Shown: piece by piece, positions 6,241-15,533 of the stretch
Numbering within the stretch: position 1 is the stretch's first letter
Layout of the letters: each line of letters begins with the position of its first letter
Assembly: GCA_947378965.1 (NCBI GenBank)
Contig: CANCMG010000028.1
Span: 1-45,345 of the forward strand
Reading direction: 5' to 3'
DNA length: 45,345 nt
Origin: Alcaligenaceae bacterium
GTDB lineage: Bacteria > Pseudomonadota > Gammaproteobacteria > Burkholderiales > Burkholderiaceae_B
Program-made: the position numbers and the translations under genes
Notes under the pieces: generated by a model
What the model saw: only the letters and a program-made list of their open reading frames with translations
What the model was told of the DNA's origin: nothing
The model's database searches: none

Positions 6241-8697
6241 CTAATTACGCACAGGCTTGCCGTCTTGCAGCAGGCCCATCACGCGCTCGATCGATTTTGG
6301 ATGGGCAATCAGCTCGATAAACGCTTTGCGTTCAAGCTTAAGCAACCACTCTTCAGACACCAGCGTACCCGCCTCAACATCACCACCCGTGATGATGTCG
6401 ATGATTTTTTTAGCAATGAAACAATCATGCTCTGAAATAAATCCGCCATCGCGCATGTTGACTAGCTGTCCCATCACGGTGGCGGCCACTGACCGACCTG
6501 CCACGGCGATCGGAGCTTTGACGGGAGGGCGATAGCCTGCGTAGTGCATGGCCTTGACTTGCGCCTGGGCCTGCGCCAATAACTCATACACATTGGCCAC
6601 AATGATGTCCTCTGACTTGAGGTAATCCATCTTCAAGGCCTCATGCGCCGAGCCAGAGACTTTTGCCATCGCCGCATTTTCAAACGAAGCTGTGATGAAA
6701 TTCAAAAAGTTTGCTGCGGCGGGTAACTGACCGATTTTTTCGACACTGCGCGCAGCCCTGAGCGCGGCTTCTTTCAAGCCGCCACCAGCAGGCAGCAGGC
6801 CCACGCCGATTTCTACGAGTCCGATATAACTTTCGATGGTGGCAACACGCCTTGCGGCCTGCAGTATCAACTCGCAACCGCCCCCCAGCGCAATCCCAGA
6901 TACCGCGCAGACCACGGGGACTTGCGCATACTTCACGCGCATCATCGTATCTTGAAACAATTGCACAAAGGGCTCGACCCCTTGCGGGCCACCTTGCATC
7001 ACCAACGGCATAGCCGCCTCTAAATTGGCCCCTGCCGAAAATGGGCCGCCCGGCACGCCCGACTGCAGCGAACTCGTCTGCCAGATGACGACGCCAGCGA
7101 ATTGATTTTCAGCCAAGTCAATGGCTTGCTGAATGCCGTTCAACACGTCTGAACTGAAAGTGTTCATTTTTGAGCGAAACGACACCACCAACACCTCTGG
7201 TTGCCCGGCATCGACCCACGCACGCAAGTCAGTATTTTCAAAAATGGTTTGACCTGCCTTGCGTGGATCGGGCGAACCGTCTCCAAGCAAGGGGGCTCTG
7301 AACACTTGTTTTTGATAGACCGGCAGGTTTGAACGCGGCACATAGGTTTTTTGTTGAGCTGACCAAGAACCCTCTGGCGTATGAACGGCCTGGCGCTGTG
7401 CCACCGGGCCGGCAAAGACCCACTCTGGCAACGGCGCTGTACTCAGGGCCTTGCCTTGTTCAATATCTTCTTTGACCCACTGCGCCACTTGCGACCAGCC
7501 CGCATCTTGCCAGTCTTCAAACGGACCGCGCGCCCAGCCATAGCCCCAGCGCATGGCAAAATCAATTTCGCGTGCTGAGTCGGCAATCGACTCGAGATGC
7601 ACGGCGATGTAGTGGAAAATATCCCGAAAAATAGCCCATAAAAACTGCGCCTGCGGCTCGTCGGTTTCACGCAATAGGGCGAAACGCTCGGCCACCGGTT
7701 TTTTGAGTATGCGGTCTACGATTGGCGCAATGGTAGCGGTAGAGGGCTCGTACTCTTTGGTTGCCGCGTTCAGTACCAAGACCGCTTTGCCTTCTTTTTT
7801 AAAGAAGCCTGCTTTGGTCTTTTGGCCTAAGCGTCCTAAGGAGATCAAAGACGCTAGCACTTCAGGCACTTTAAACAACGCAGAAAAGGGATCTTGCTTG
7901 AGGCCGTTTTCCATTGTGCGGATGACATTGGCCAAGGTATCAAGCCCCACCACATCACTAGTACGAAAGGTCGCTGATTTTGCGCGGCCAAGCTTACTGC
8001 CTGTGAGCACATCCACCACATCAAAACCTAGCTTGTATTTTTCGGCCTCGGCAAAAACGGCCAAGATCGCAAACACGCCAACGCGATTACCAACAAAATT
8101 AGGCGTATCTTTCGCGCGCACGACTCCTTTGCCCATGGTCGACGTCATAAAGGTTTCGAGCTGATCCAGAATCAAAGGATCGGTCGCTGGCAAGGGGATT
8201 AACTCAAGCAAGTGCATGTAACGCGGCGGATTAAAAAAATGCACGCCGCAAAAGCGCTTTTTCAAGTCGCCTGAAAATCCGGCCGACAACTCGGCAATCG
8301 ATAATCCAGAGGTATTAGTCGCAAAAATTGTATGCGCTGCAATGTGTGGCGCCACTTTTTCGTAGAGCGCATGCTTCCAGTCTAAGCGCTCGGCGATGGC
8401 CTCAATCACCAAATCGCATTCGGCTAACCGCGCCAGGTCATCGTCATAATTAGCGGGCTGAATCAAGTCGGCGCTGGCGGCAACAGTCAAGGGCGCGGGG
8501 CTTAGTTTTTTTAAATTATCAATTGCCCTAAGCGCAATCGTATTGTTATGTTGCGGCTTACCGTCTTTTGTTAACGGGGCCGCCAAATCAAACAAAATCA
8601 CGGGCACGCCCACGTTGACGCAATGAGCGGCGATTTGCGCCCCCATCACACCGGCACCCAAAACTGCCACTTTACGTATTGGTCGATTCACTTGCAT
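6241..8697 (-). CDS. fadB: 3-hydroxyacyl-CoA dehydrogenase/enoyl-CoA hydratase, bifunctional
   Basis: This 818-residue protein catalyses two middle steps of beta-oxidation: hydration of enoyl-CoA and NAD-dependent oxidation of 3-hydroxyacyl-CoA. The NAD-binding loop GAGVMGA is at residues 14-20. The dehydrogenase signature with HFFNPP follows near 150, with further dehydrogenase C-terminal helices to about 420. A crotonase-type hydratase domain is at the C-terminal side (about 485-720), with the oxyanion-hole segments SAGANL and SGIALGGGCEL. This order, dehydrogenase first, is opposite to E. coli FadB and like the FadN type of Bacillus. A GAGGA site precedes the ATG. It sits between the acyl-CoA dehydrogenase and thiolase genes on the same strand. 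Confidence 0.92.
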   Translation of the reverse strand: MQVNRPIRKVAVLGAGVMGAQIAAHCVNVGVPVILFDLAAPLTKDGKPQHNNTIALRAIDNLKKLSPAPLTVAASADLIQPANYDDDLARLAECDLVIEAIAERLDWKHALYEKVAPHIAAHTIFATNTSGLSIAELSAGFSGDLKKRFCGVHFFNPPRYMHLLELIPLPATDPLILDQLETFMTSTMGKGVVRAKDTPNFVGNRVGVFAILAVFAEAEKYKLGFDVVDVLTGSKLGRAKSATFRTSDVVGLDTLANVIRTMENGLKQDPFSALFKVPEVLASLISLGRLGQKTKAGFFKKEGKAVLVLNAATKEYEPSTATIAPIVDRILKKPVAERFALLRETDEPQAQFLWAIFRDIFHYIAVHLESIADSAREIDFAMRWGYGWARGPFEDWQDAGWSQVAQWVKEDIEQGKALSTAPLPEWVFAGPVAQRQAVHTPEGSWSAQQKTYVPRSNLPVYQKQVFRAPLLGDGSPDPRKAGQTIFENTDLRAWVDAGQPEVLVVSFRSKMNTFSSDVLNGIQQAIDLAENQFAGVVIWQTSSLQSGVPGGPFSAGANLEAAMPLVMQGGPQGVEPFVQLFQDTMMRVKYAQVPVVCAVSGIALGGGCELILQAARRVATIESYIGLVEIGVGLLPAGGGLKEAALRAARSVEKIGQLPAAANFLNFITASFENAAMAKVSGSAHEALKMDYLKSEDIIVANVYELLAQAQAQVKAMHYAGYRPPVKAPIAVAGRSVAATVMGQLVNMRDGGFISEHDCFIAKKIIDIITGGDVEAGTLVSEEWLLKLERKAFIELIAHPKSIERVMGLLQDGKPVRN

Positions 8698-8811
8698 GGA
8701 TGAAATCCTCTTTGCTGCGCGAGTTTTTTTAAGTTCAAGAGCTCATCACTACACTGTACTAAATGAGCTCCGTGGTTTTAATAGATCATAAGCACTAATT
8801 CATAACATTCG

Positions 8812-10605
8812 TTAAAACAGCGCGGCCTCAAGGCTCATCAAGCTGGCCTCACCCGAGCGCGCCAACTGCGCTTGATAAGCAGCCTCGGGTAACAACCGCG
8901 CGAAATAAAAACGTGCGGTCGCCAACTTAGCCACGTAAAACGTATCGCCACTTTTTTTATTTGCTAGTGCCACTTTCGCCATGCGTGCAAACAAATAGGC
9001 GTAAACAAGATGGCCCAATACGCGTAAATACGGTACGGCGGCGGCCCCGACCTCGTTATGATTAAACATCGCTTTAATACCGATGTCTTTAGTTAACTTT
9101 TCAGCTTGCTTAGCCAACTCTGCGAGCGGGTCGATGAACTCTGCCATCTCTTTGCGTACGCCTTCAGCTTCAATAAAAGCCTCAATCATTTTGCCAAATT
9201 TTTTGAGCTTGGCGCCCATATCCGACAAGACCTTACGTCCGAGCAAATCGAGTGACTGAATGGTGTTAGTGCCTTCATAAATCATGTTGATACGCGAATC
9301 GCGCACAAACTGCTCCATGCCCCAGTCTGCGATATAGCCGTGCCCACCAAACACCTGCAGGCCTTCGTTGGTGGCTTCAAAGGCATTGTCGGTAATAAAG
9401 GCCTTAACGATTGGGGTCAACAAAGTCACTAGGTCGGCGTGAGCCTCGCGCTCGGCTTTCTCAGGATGATTCTGCTCAACATCAATCATCAATGCAATCC
9501 AATAGGCAAAGGCGCGAGCGCCCTCGGCATAGGCGCGCTGCGTCAAGAGCATTCGACGCACATCGGGGTGAACGATGATTGGGTCTGCCACCTTTTCAGG
9601 AGCCTGCGCGCCTTTCAGGCTACGCATTTGCAAACGTTCTTTTGCGTAGGCAGCTGAGTTTTGATAGGCAACCTCTGTTAAGCCAACACTTTGCATCCCA
9701 ACGCCCAGGCGTGCGGCATTCATCATAATGAACATGGCACGCAGGCCTTTGTGGGGCTCGCCAACTAAGGTGCCACGCGCGCCGTCAAAGTTCATCACGC
9801 AGGTCGCGTTACCGTGGATGCCCATTTTGTCTTCAAGCGAACCGCAGCTCAGCATGTTTTTGTTTTGCGCGTTGATATCGCCAGCGGCGCTGGGCAGATA
9901 TTTTGGCACCACAAAAAGCGAAATCCCTTTGGTGCCGGCGGGCGCATCGGGTAAGCGCGCTAACACCAGATGGATAATATTTTTACCCAAGTCATGCTCA
10001 CCACTTGAAATAAATATTTTGGTACCGGTGATGGCATAACTACCGTCAGCTTGCGGCTCGGCTTTGGTTTTGAGTATGCCGAGATCGGTACCGCATTGCG
10101 GTTCGGTCAGGCACATCGTGCCAAGCCATTCGCCCGAGACGAGTTTTTCTAGGTACAGCGTTTTTTGCTCGGCTGTACCGTGCGCTTGCAAACACTCGTA
10201 AGCACCGTGAGAGAGCCCCGGGTACATGGTCCAAGCCTGATTGGCTGAATTCAGCATTTCGTACAGCACGGTATTTAAGAGCACGGGCAGCCCCTGGCCG
10301 CCGTGCTCGGGGCTGCACGCCAGCGAGGGCCATCCTGCTTGGACATACTGCTCATAGGCTTGCTTAAACCCGTCAGGCGTTGTCACTGCGCCATCCGGGT
10401 GGCGAGTGCAGCCTTGCTTGTCGCCGTTTTGATTCAGAGGTTGCACCACCTCTTTTGCAAACTTGGCGGCCTGTTCAAGGATTTGGTTAACCGTATCTCG
10501 GTCAATCTCTTTGTGCGCGGGTAAGGATTTAAAGACGTCTGTGACGCCCAGAACCTCATGCATGACAAACTGCATATCTCGTAATGGTGCGGTGTAACTA
10601 GGCAC
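8812..10605 (-). CDS. Acyl-CoA dehydrogenase with C-terminal extension
   Basis: This flavoenzyme of 597 residues oxidises acyl-CoA to trans-2-enoyl-CoA, the first beta-oxidation step. It has the short N-terminal acyl-CoA dehydrogenase extension, then the helical and beta domains with CLTEPQCGTD and the flavin-contacting GTKIFISSGEHD. The C-terminal domain has RINMIYEGTNTIQ, whose Glu is the catalytic base position of this subfamily, and a further helical extension to the end. It starts with GTG at 10605, supported by AGGAG five bases upstream. It overlaps the TetR gene stop by 8 bp, so the two are co-translated. The FadB-like and thiolase genes follow. Confidence 0.93.
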   Translation of the reverse strand: MPSYTAPLRDMQFVMHEVLGVTDVFKSLPAHKEIDRDTVNQILEQAAKFAKEVVQPLNQNGDKQGCTRHPDGAVTTPDGFKQAYEQYVQAGWPSLACSPEHGGQGLPVLLNTVLYEMLNSANQAWTMYPGLSHGAYECLQAHGTAEQKTLYLEKLVSGEWLGTMCLTEPQCGTDLGILKTKAEPQADGSYAITGTKIFISSGEHDLGKNIIHLVLARLPDAPAGTKGISLFVVPKYLPSAAGDINAQNKNMLSCGSLEDKMGIHGNATCVMNFDGARGTLVGEPHKGLRAMFIMMNAARLGVGMQSVGLTEVAYQNSAAYAKERLQMRSLKGAQAPEKVADPIIVHPDVRRMLLTQRAYAEGARAFAYWIALMIDVEQNHPEKAEREAHADLVTLLTPIVKAFITDNAFEATNEGLQVFGGHGYIADWGMEQFVRDSRINMIYEGTNTIQSLDLLGRKVLSDMGAKLKKFGKMIEAFIEAEGVRKEMAEFIDPLAELAKQAEKLTKDIGIKAMFNHNEVGAAAVPYLRVLGHLVYAYLFARMAKVALANKKSGDTFYVAKLATARFYFARLLPEAAYQAQLARSGEASLMSLEAALF

Positions 10606-11260
10606 GGAGGCTCCTGTTTTGGTCTATGGTCTGTTGAATCGATTGCGTTGCGATCTCAACGCTTCGAGAAATTTGTAAAAAACGTGCATCGTGATGCAAG
10701 CCTTGTACGTAACTGTAAATTTGAAACAGCATGGCGTCGGGCGCACAGTCTTTTTTAAGATCACCCACTTCGACGGCTTGCTCGATCGCGCGCTTGAGTG
10801 CGGCGCGCCAGGTTTGCACGCTGCGCACGAGCTCATCGCGCACTAGGCCCGGCCGATCATCAAACTCAACCGCACCCGAGATAAAAATGCAGCCGGCGCT
10901 AAGCTCTTGGATACTGGTCTGCATCCAAAGATTAATCATCCTTTGCAAACGCGCAAGGCCTCTGGGCTCTTGCAGCGCAGGTTGAAAGACCTGAGCCTCA
11001 AAACGACGGTAGTACTCTCGTACCACCGCGAGCTGGAGTTCTTCACGCGAACCAAAATGGGCGAACACACCACTTTTGCTCATCGCGAGGGCCTCTGCCA
11101 AGAGCCCGACCGTCAAGCCCTCGAGCCCCTGATGACTTGCGATTTTCAGGGCTTGATCAACGATCATCGCCTTGGTCAGGGCGCCCTTTGACCGTGCCGT
11201 CACCACAGGCTGAGCCGCAGTCGGGATGCTTGGAAGGTGCGTCAGAGAAGGTTGAGTCAA
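10598..11260 (-). CDS. TetR/AcrR-family regulator of the beta-oxidation locus
   Basis: The N-terminal helix-turn-helix is clear: a KAMIVDQALKIASHQG helix, then LTVGLLAEALAMSKSGVFAHF, typical of TetR. The C-terminal part is a helical ligand-binding domain of the size seen in acyl-CoA-responsive members. Gene order (regulator, acyl-CoA dehydrogenase, FadB, FadA, with FadD divergent) suggests a fatty-acid degradation repressor of the FadR/PsrA kind that lets go on binding acyl-CoA. The frame is open up to a TTG at 11281, but a good promoter at 11286-11314 would start RNA near 11279, so I prefer the TTG at 11260. A GTG near 11206 is also possible. Confidence 0.85.
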   Translation of the reverse strand: MTQPSLTHLPSIPTAAQPVVTARSKGALTKAMIVDQALKIASHQGLEGLTVGLLAEALAMSKSGVFAHFGSREELQLAVVREYYRRFEAQVFQPALQEPRGLARLQRMINLWMQTSIQELSAGCIFISGAVEFDDRPGLVRDELVRSVQTWRAALKRAIEQAVEVGDLKKDCAPDAMLFQIYSYVQGLHHDARFLQISRSVEIATQSIQQTIDQNRSLRA

Positions 11261-11285
11261 AACGATTACCCGGGATGTCAATCAG

Positions 11286-11314
11286 ATTGTAAGTTTCAAG
11301 GCTTTAAGTTTCAA
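11286..11314 (-). promoter_or_regulatory. Sigma-70-type promoter of the tetR-acyl-CoA dehydrogenase operon
   Basis: On the minus strand, -35 TTGAAA (complement of 11309-11314) and -10 TACAAT (complement of 11286-11291) are separated by exactly 17 bases. Both boxes match the consensus in five of six positions. The -35 box is at the edge of the heptamer repeat tract. Confidence 0.6.
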
Positions 11315-11449
11315 AATTTCGAGATTTCGAGATTTCAAGTTTCAAGTTTCAAGTTTCAAGTTTCAAGTTTCAAGTTTCAAGTTTCAAGTTTCAAGTTTCA
11401 AGATTTCAAGATTTCGAGATTTCGAGATTTCGAGATTTCGAGATTTCAA
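11315..11449. repeat. 7/8-bp tandem repeat tract between divergent fatty-acid genes
   Basis: The core is nine perfect GTTTCAA heptamers at 11339-11401. On the left are octamers AATTTCGA, GATTTCGA and GATTTCAA (11315-11338). On the right are GATTTCAA, four GATTTCGA and one more GATTTCAA (11402-11449). It lies between the promoter of the TetR gene and the fadD leader. Such perfect short tracts are prone to slippage, so copy number probably varies between strains. Confidence 0.95.
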
Positions 11450-11453
11450 ATAA

Positions 11454-11470
11454 TAGCACGATCGTTCGTA
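11454..11470. promoter_or_regulatory. Candidate TetR operator upstream of fadD
   Basis: The 8-bp palindrome ACGATCGT at 11458-11465 is embedded in TAGCACGATCGTTCGTA. Short GC-containing palindromes of this kind are common TetR operators, and this one is between the two divergent gene sets, just after the repeat tract. The assignment is by position and symmetry only. The rest of the leader to 11589 is AT-rich, and I see no clear second promoter. Confidence 0.35.
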
Positions 11471-11589
11471 TTTTTTGATATATTTCTGTTTCGTCTACTA
11501 GTTAAAACGCCAATAGTGTTTACCGAGCGACCACGACTATATTGATACCGCAACAAATTTTTCAGCGTCTGCCAAGCTAAAGGACACAC

Positions 11590-13278
11590 ATGACCGAACC
11601 AATTCAGAACAGCAAGCCTTGGCTCAAAAATTATCCAAAGGGCGTACCTGAAAATATTGATATTTCTGGGTGCTCCTCGCTTGTTGCTCTATTTGAAGAT
11701 TCGTTTCAACGCTTTGCCCAACGCAACGCTTACCTGTACATGGGTAAGGCTTTGACCTTCGCTCAACTTGATGCGCAATCTCGCAGCTTTGCGAATTACC
11801 TGCAAACTCTGGGGCTAGAGCCTGGGGCAAGAGTCGCCATCATGCTGCCAAACGTCTTGCAGTTTCCGATTGCCATGATCGGCGCCCTTCGAGCCGGTTG
11901 CGTCGTGGTCAACACCAATCCTCTTTACACGGCCCGCGAACTTGAACATCAACTGAGCGACAGTGGTGCCAGCGTATTGATTGTTTTAGAAAACTTTGCG
12001 CATATCTTTCAAAGCCTCCAGGGCAAAACGCCAGTCAAACATGTGGTTGTGACAAGTTTGGGCGAACATATCGGGCTCAAAGGAAAAATCGTCGATTTTG
12101 TGGTGCGGCATATTAAAAAACTCGTGCCTCAGTGGAGTCTTCCGGGGCACGTCAGCTTTGCCCAGGCTCTCGCGACGGGCAGATTGCAGCAGGCACAAGC
12201 GGTCACACTGACCCATGACAGCGTTGCCTTCTTGCAGTACACCGGAGGGACCACAGGCGTGTCAAAAGGCGCCGTGCTGCTGCACCGAAACATTCTGGCA
12301 AACCTTGAACAGGTTGATGCGTGGTTGGCACCCGCCCTGAACCGTCGCCCTATCGAACAGCTCGTGTTTCTTTGTGCGCTACCGCTCTATCATATCTTCG
12401 CACTCACCTCTTGCGCAATGGTCGGGCTTCGCGAGGGTGGCACAAATATTTTAGTGCCCAATCCTAAAGATATCGCGGGCTTCATCAAGCTCTTAGCCCA
12501 ACACCCTGAGATTCATATTTTTCCCGGTGTCAACACTCTCTTCAACGCGTTAAGCCACCATCCTGAGTTTGCCAAGGTCAAACTCCCCAACTTACTTGTG
12601 ACGATTGGCGGTGGCATGGCGGTTCAAAAACCCGTGGCAGATCGTTGGCAAGAATTAACCGGCACACCGATTGTCGAAGGCTATGGTTTGTCAGAAACGT
12701 CTCCGGTGGCCTGCGTGAACACGACCATCATCGAGCATTACACGGGCCACATCGGTTTGCCGGTTCCAAGCACAGAGATTCGCATCTTGGCTGACGATGG
12801 CACTGAAGTCGCGCTCGGTTCGCCCGGAGAAATTGCGATTCGAGGCCCGCAAGTGATGGCGGGCTATTGGAACAAACCACAAGACACTGCAGCGGTGATG
12901 ACGGCCGACGGGTTCTTTAAAAGTGGCGATATCGGATTTATGGATTCGGGGGGCTACGTCAAAATCATCGATCGCAAAAAAGACATGATCGTCATCTCGG
13001 GCTTCAAAGTGTTTCCGAATGAACTTGAAGAGGTGATCGCGCGCTTGCCCAGCGTATTAGAGTGTGCCGCAATCGGTGTCTCTGATGAGCATACCGGCGA
13101 AGCCGTCAAATTGTTTGTGGTGAAAAAGGACCCTACCCTGACAGAACAACAGATTCAGGCCTATTGCAAAGAGCAATTGACAAATTACAAGCGGCCAAAA
13201 CAGATCGTCTTCAAAACAGAGTTGCCCAAATCAAATGTGGGCAAGATCTTGAGGCGCGAGCTGAGGGATGTCGCGTGA
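11590..13278 (+). CDS. fadD: Long-chain fatty-acid-CoA ligase
   Basis: This is an AMP-forming acyl-CoA synthetase of 562 residues, the usual FadD length. It activates fatty acids to acyl-CoA at the membrane before beta-oxidation. The AMP-binding loop YTGGTTGVSKG is at residues 217-227, the central VEGYGLSETSP motif follows, and the C-terminal hinge DRKKDMIVISGFKVFPNE contains the FACS signature region. The catalytic Lys region KSNVGKILRR is close to the C-terminus. An AAAGGA site lies before the ATG. It is transcribed divergently from the TetR and beta-oxidation genes, matching a shared control region. It ends 22 bp from the convergent GH31 gene, with no visible terminator. Confidence 0.94.
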   Translation: MTEPIQNSKPWLKNYPKGVPENIDISGCSSLVALFEDSFQRFAQRNAYLYMGKALTFAQLDAQSRSFANYLQTLGLEPGARVAIMLPNVLQFPIAMIGALRAGCVVVNTNPLYTARELEHQLSDSGASVLIVLENFAHIFQSLQGKTPVKHVVVTSLGEHIGLKGKIVDFVVRHIKKLVPQWSLPGHVSFAQALATGRLQQAQAVTLTHDSVAFLQYTGGTTGVSKGAVLLHRNILANLEQVDAWLAPALNRRPIEQLVFLCALPLYHIFALTSCAMVGLREGGTNILVPNPKDIAGFIKLLAQHPEIHIFPGVNTLFNALSHHPEFAKVKLPNLLVTIGGGMAVQKPVADRWQELTGTPIVEGYGLSETSPVACVNTTIIEHYTGHIGLPVPSTEIRILADDGTEVALGSPGEIAIRGPQVMAGYWNKPQDTAAVMTADGFFKSGDIGFMDSGGYVKIIDRKKDMIVISGFKVFPNELEEVIARLPSVLECAAIGVSDEHTGEAVKLFVVKKDPTLTEQQIQAYCKEQLTNYKRPKQIVFKTELPKSNVGKILRRELRDVA

Positions 13279-13300
13279 AGTGAGTAGAGGGGAGTAAAAC

Positions 13301-15469
13301 TTAACGCGCGCGTGAAATACGAACTTCCGCACCGCGGCGCTTAACTTCAAGCCCTTCGCTGGGCGAAATCCGCAAACCCTCAAGCCCTTTGATGTAGCTT
13401 GAACCCTGCATTTGCATCACGCGAATTTTATTGCGCATGACCACCGGGTTGTGGACGGGCATCCCGAACATCCAGACCTCGTCAAGAATACGGGCAGAGT
13501 TAAATTCGCCTGTGTGTTTGGCCGTGGGGCCTAAGCACAACATATGACCTTCTCGACCGAAGGCCGGGATAGTGCCGAGTCCACAGGAGATTGTCCAGAC
13601 CGAGCCGCCCTCGTAGCGCCAACCGGTGTTTAAATCCCACCAGGCCTCTCCTTTTGGCAAATAGACTTGGAGTTCAGTGCCGGGCTGCATTGCTGGGGCC
13701 ACCAACACGGCCGGGCCCAACATATATTGAGTATCCCAGCGCTGCGCCTCAGCGTCTGCCGGAAACGACAACGCCATCGAACGCTGCACGGGTAAGCCCG
13801 TACGCGCAGCATCTTCGATTGCACCTAAGACATAAGGAATTAAACGGTAGCGCCACTGTAACCACGTCTGAACGTGCGCACGAGTCGCTTCGTCAAAATT
13901 TGTAGGAATAAGTTGCGCATTAGACTGAAACGCAAAGTTTGCTGAGAAGACGGCCATTGCAAGCCAACGCAAGTACAACTCTGGCGTCATCTCATCGGTA
14001 GGAGACTGCGCGTTACCCAAAGCATGCATTTGTACAGGCACGCCGCTTGCGCCAATGGAGAGCGCGGTGCGCAAGGTATGCTGCAACCCAGCCCAAGTGT
14101 TTGGTACGCGCGGGGCACTTTGCCACAGCAGTCGCTGTGCCCCTGCGAATAAATCCGAGCTAAAGACAACCCCTTCAGGGGGTACACGATGACCGGCAGC
14201 TGCCTCGAATAACGCACGGCGCGCCAGGGCCGGATAAATCGAGCGCAATACCGCACCGGTCTCACCGCCACGAGCCACTACAGAGTCTGGGATATCAAAT
14301 TGCACATCACAGGCTGTTGCACCAACACCGTCTTCAGCTAGATGACGATGGCGTTCTGACCACATGTTCAAAACGTCGCGATGAGTCAGATCTAACAAGC
14401 CGAAGGGCTTGCCACCCGTTGCAACAACACCTTCAAAGATATGGGCATCGCCCTGTTCATTGGCCAGCAACCAGCCACGATCTTCAAGCTCTGTAAAGTT
14501 GGTGGTACCGGCAAGCGTGGCCGGGATCGTATGCAAGCACAGATGCACAGCGTGTTTACTAAAGACACCCATTATTTGCTTGGGGTCAGGAAAGCGCTCG
14601 CTATCCCAATCAGGTAAGAGCTTTGAATCTTGGTATGTCCAGGCAGCGGGGGGCAACATCAACACCCCGTCAACTGACACGTGCTGCGCTCGAAAATCAG
14701 CGATCATTTCGGCGGTTTGCGTGGCACTGTGGCCCTGCGGCTGTTCAACCCAAACACCCATTGACCACAACGCCGGCTGCCCGGCGCGCCCGGTGAGTTG
14801 GGTATATTGGTTGAGGATTTCAGCGGGCTCGCCGGCAAACAGAAAAAAATCTAAGACGGCGTCTTCAAGAGCAATCGCGTACTCATCGGCGCTTTCGCTA
14901 CCGAGGTCGTGTTCAACGCGACCCAAAGAGTTGACATACACGCCCCACCCGCTTGGGCTCCAGGCCAAAGGCAAGGCACGGTGCTCAGGGTCATCAGACA
15001 AGATAGTTTCGCCACGACGATCGAGATCACCGTGTGTCTCGCCCAAGCCAAATATTTTTTCGTTTGGTTGAAGCTCAAAGCCGAGCGTCCAAAAGTTTTC
15101 AGCGCCCTGTATGCCGGCAGCAGACAACACCAACAAGGGTTTACCGTGGCGTTTTAAAATTAATTGAAAGGGATTTGACTGCAACTCAAGGGTCGAGTCA
15201 CCTTGAGTGAGCTGCCAGCCCTTGACGCCATCCGTTAAAGGCTCAAGTACCGACTCACCAATCGCCTCAGAGCGCGCTAACAACACCTCAGCGTGAGCAC
15301 GACCACGACTGCCAGGCAAAATATCCGCAGCGAGCGCCTCGGGGCGACCACAACGAATTCTGTAAACACCCGGAGCGTGAGGCTCAACCGCAAGCCTAAA
15401 TCCACCACCCACGTCGAAGCCTGCCTTAGTGGGCAGTGTCTCAATCAGCTTTAGGGTGTCTAGATACAT
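13301..15469 (-). CDS. Divergent GH31-family glycosidase-like protein
   Basis: This 722-residue protein has the GH31 layout: an N-terminal beta sandwich (1-230, with NEKIFGLGET at 136-145), a TIM barrel beginning near WSMGVW at 235, and C-terminal beta domains after about 600. The usual family nucleophile Asp would correspond to Asp388 in TACDVQFD. The usual acid/base motif WSGD is not present: the matching segment reads WQSAPRVPNTW (449-459). The DIGGF-like motif is replaced by ALGN near 483. It may therefore be inactive as an alpha-glucosidase, or use another residue or substrate. ATG at 15469 is the start. A 24-bp dyad lies 65 bases upstream. It has no carbohydrate genes next to it. Confidence 0.75.
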   Translation of the reverse strand: MYLDTLKLIETLPTKAGFDVGGGFRLAVEPHAPGVYRIRCGRPEALAADILPGSRGRAHAEVLLARSEAIGESVLEPLTDGVKGWQLTQGDSTLELQSNPFQLILKRHGKPLLVLSAAGIQGAENFWTLGFELQPNEKIFGLGETHGDLDRRGETILSDDPEHRALPLAWSPSGWGVYVNSLGRVEHDLGSESADEYAIALEDAVLDFFLFAGEPAEILNQYTQLTGRAGQPALWSMGVWVEQPQGHSATQTAEMIADFRAQHVSVDGVLMLPPAAWTYQDSKLLPDWDSERFPDPKQIMGVFSKHAVHLCLHTIPATLAGTTNFTELEDRGWLLANEQGDAHIFEGVVATGGKPFGLLDLTHRDVLNMWSERHRHLAEDGVGATACDVQFDIPDSVVARGGETGAVLRSIYPALARRALFEAAAGHRVPPEGVVFSSDLFAGAQRLLWQSAPRVPNTWAGLQHTLRTALSIGASGVPVQMHALGNAQSPTDEMTPELYLRWLAMAVFSANFAFQSNAQLIPTNFDEATRAHVQTWLQWRYRLIPYVLGAIEDAARTGLPVQRSMALSFPADAEAQRWDTQYMLGPAVLVAPAMQPGTELQVYLPKGEAWWDLNTGWRYEGGSVWTISCGLGTIPAFGREGHMLCLGPTAKHTGEFNSARILDEVWMFGMPVHNPVVMRNKIRVMQMQGSSYIKGLEGLRISPSEGLEVKRRGAEVRISRAR

Positions 15470-15533
15470 GGTTAGCGCAAAGGTTTAAGCGACCAAAGGC
15501 GCTATTCTGACGGATTTAGGCACTTTAATAAAC

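Noticed and set aside
11315-11449. The repeat tract as a CRISPR array
   Set aside because: Units are only 7-8 bp and adjacent, without spacers.
11237-11545. A 102-codon plus-strand reading frame across the heptamer tract
   Set aside because: Its sequence is a translation of the tandem repeat (FKFQVSS units), it has no family match that I know, and it overlaps the tetR promoter.
14409-15071. A 220-codon frame opposite the GH31 gene
   Set aside because: It lies wholly antisense to a clearly real gene and has no recognisable domain; it is a frame shadow.
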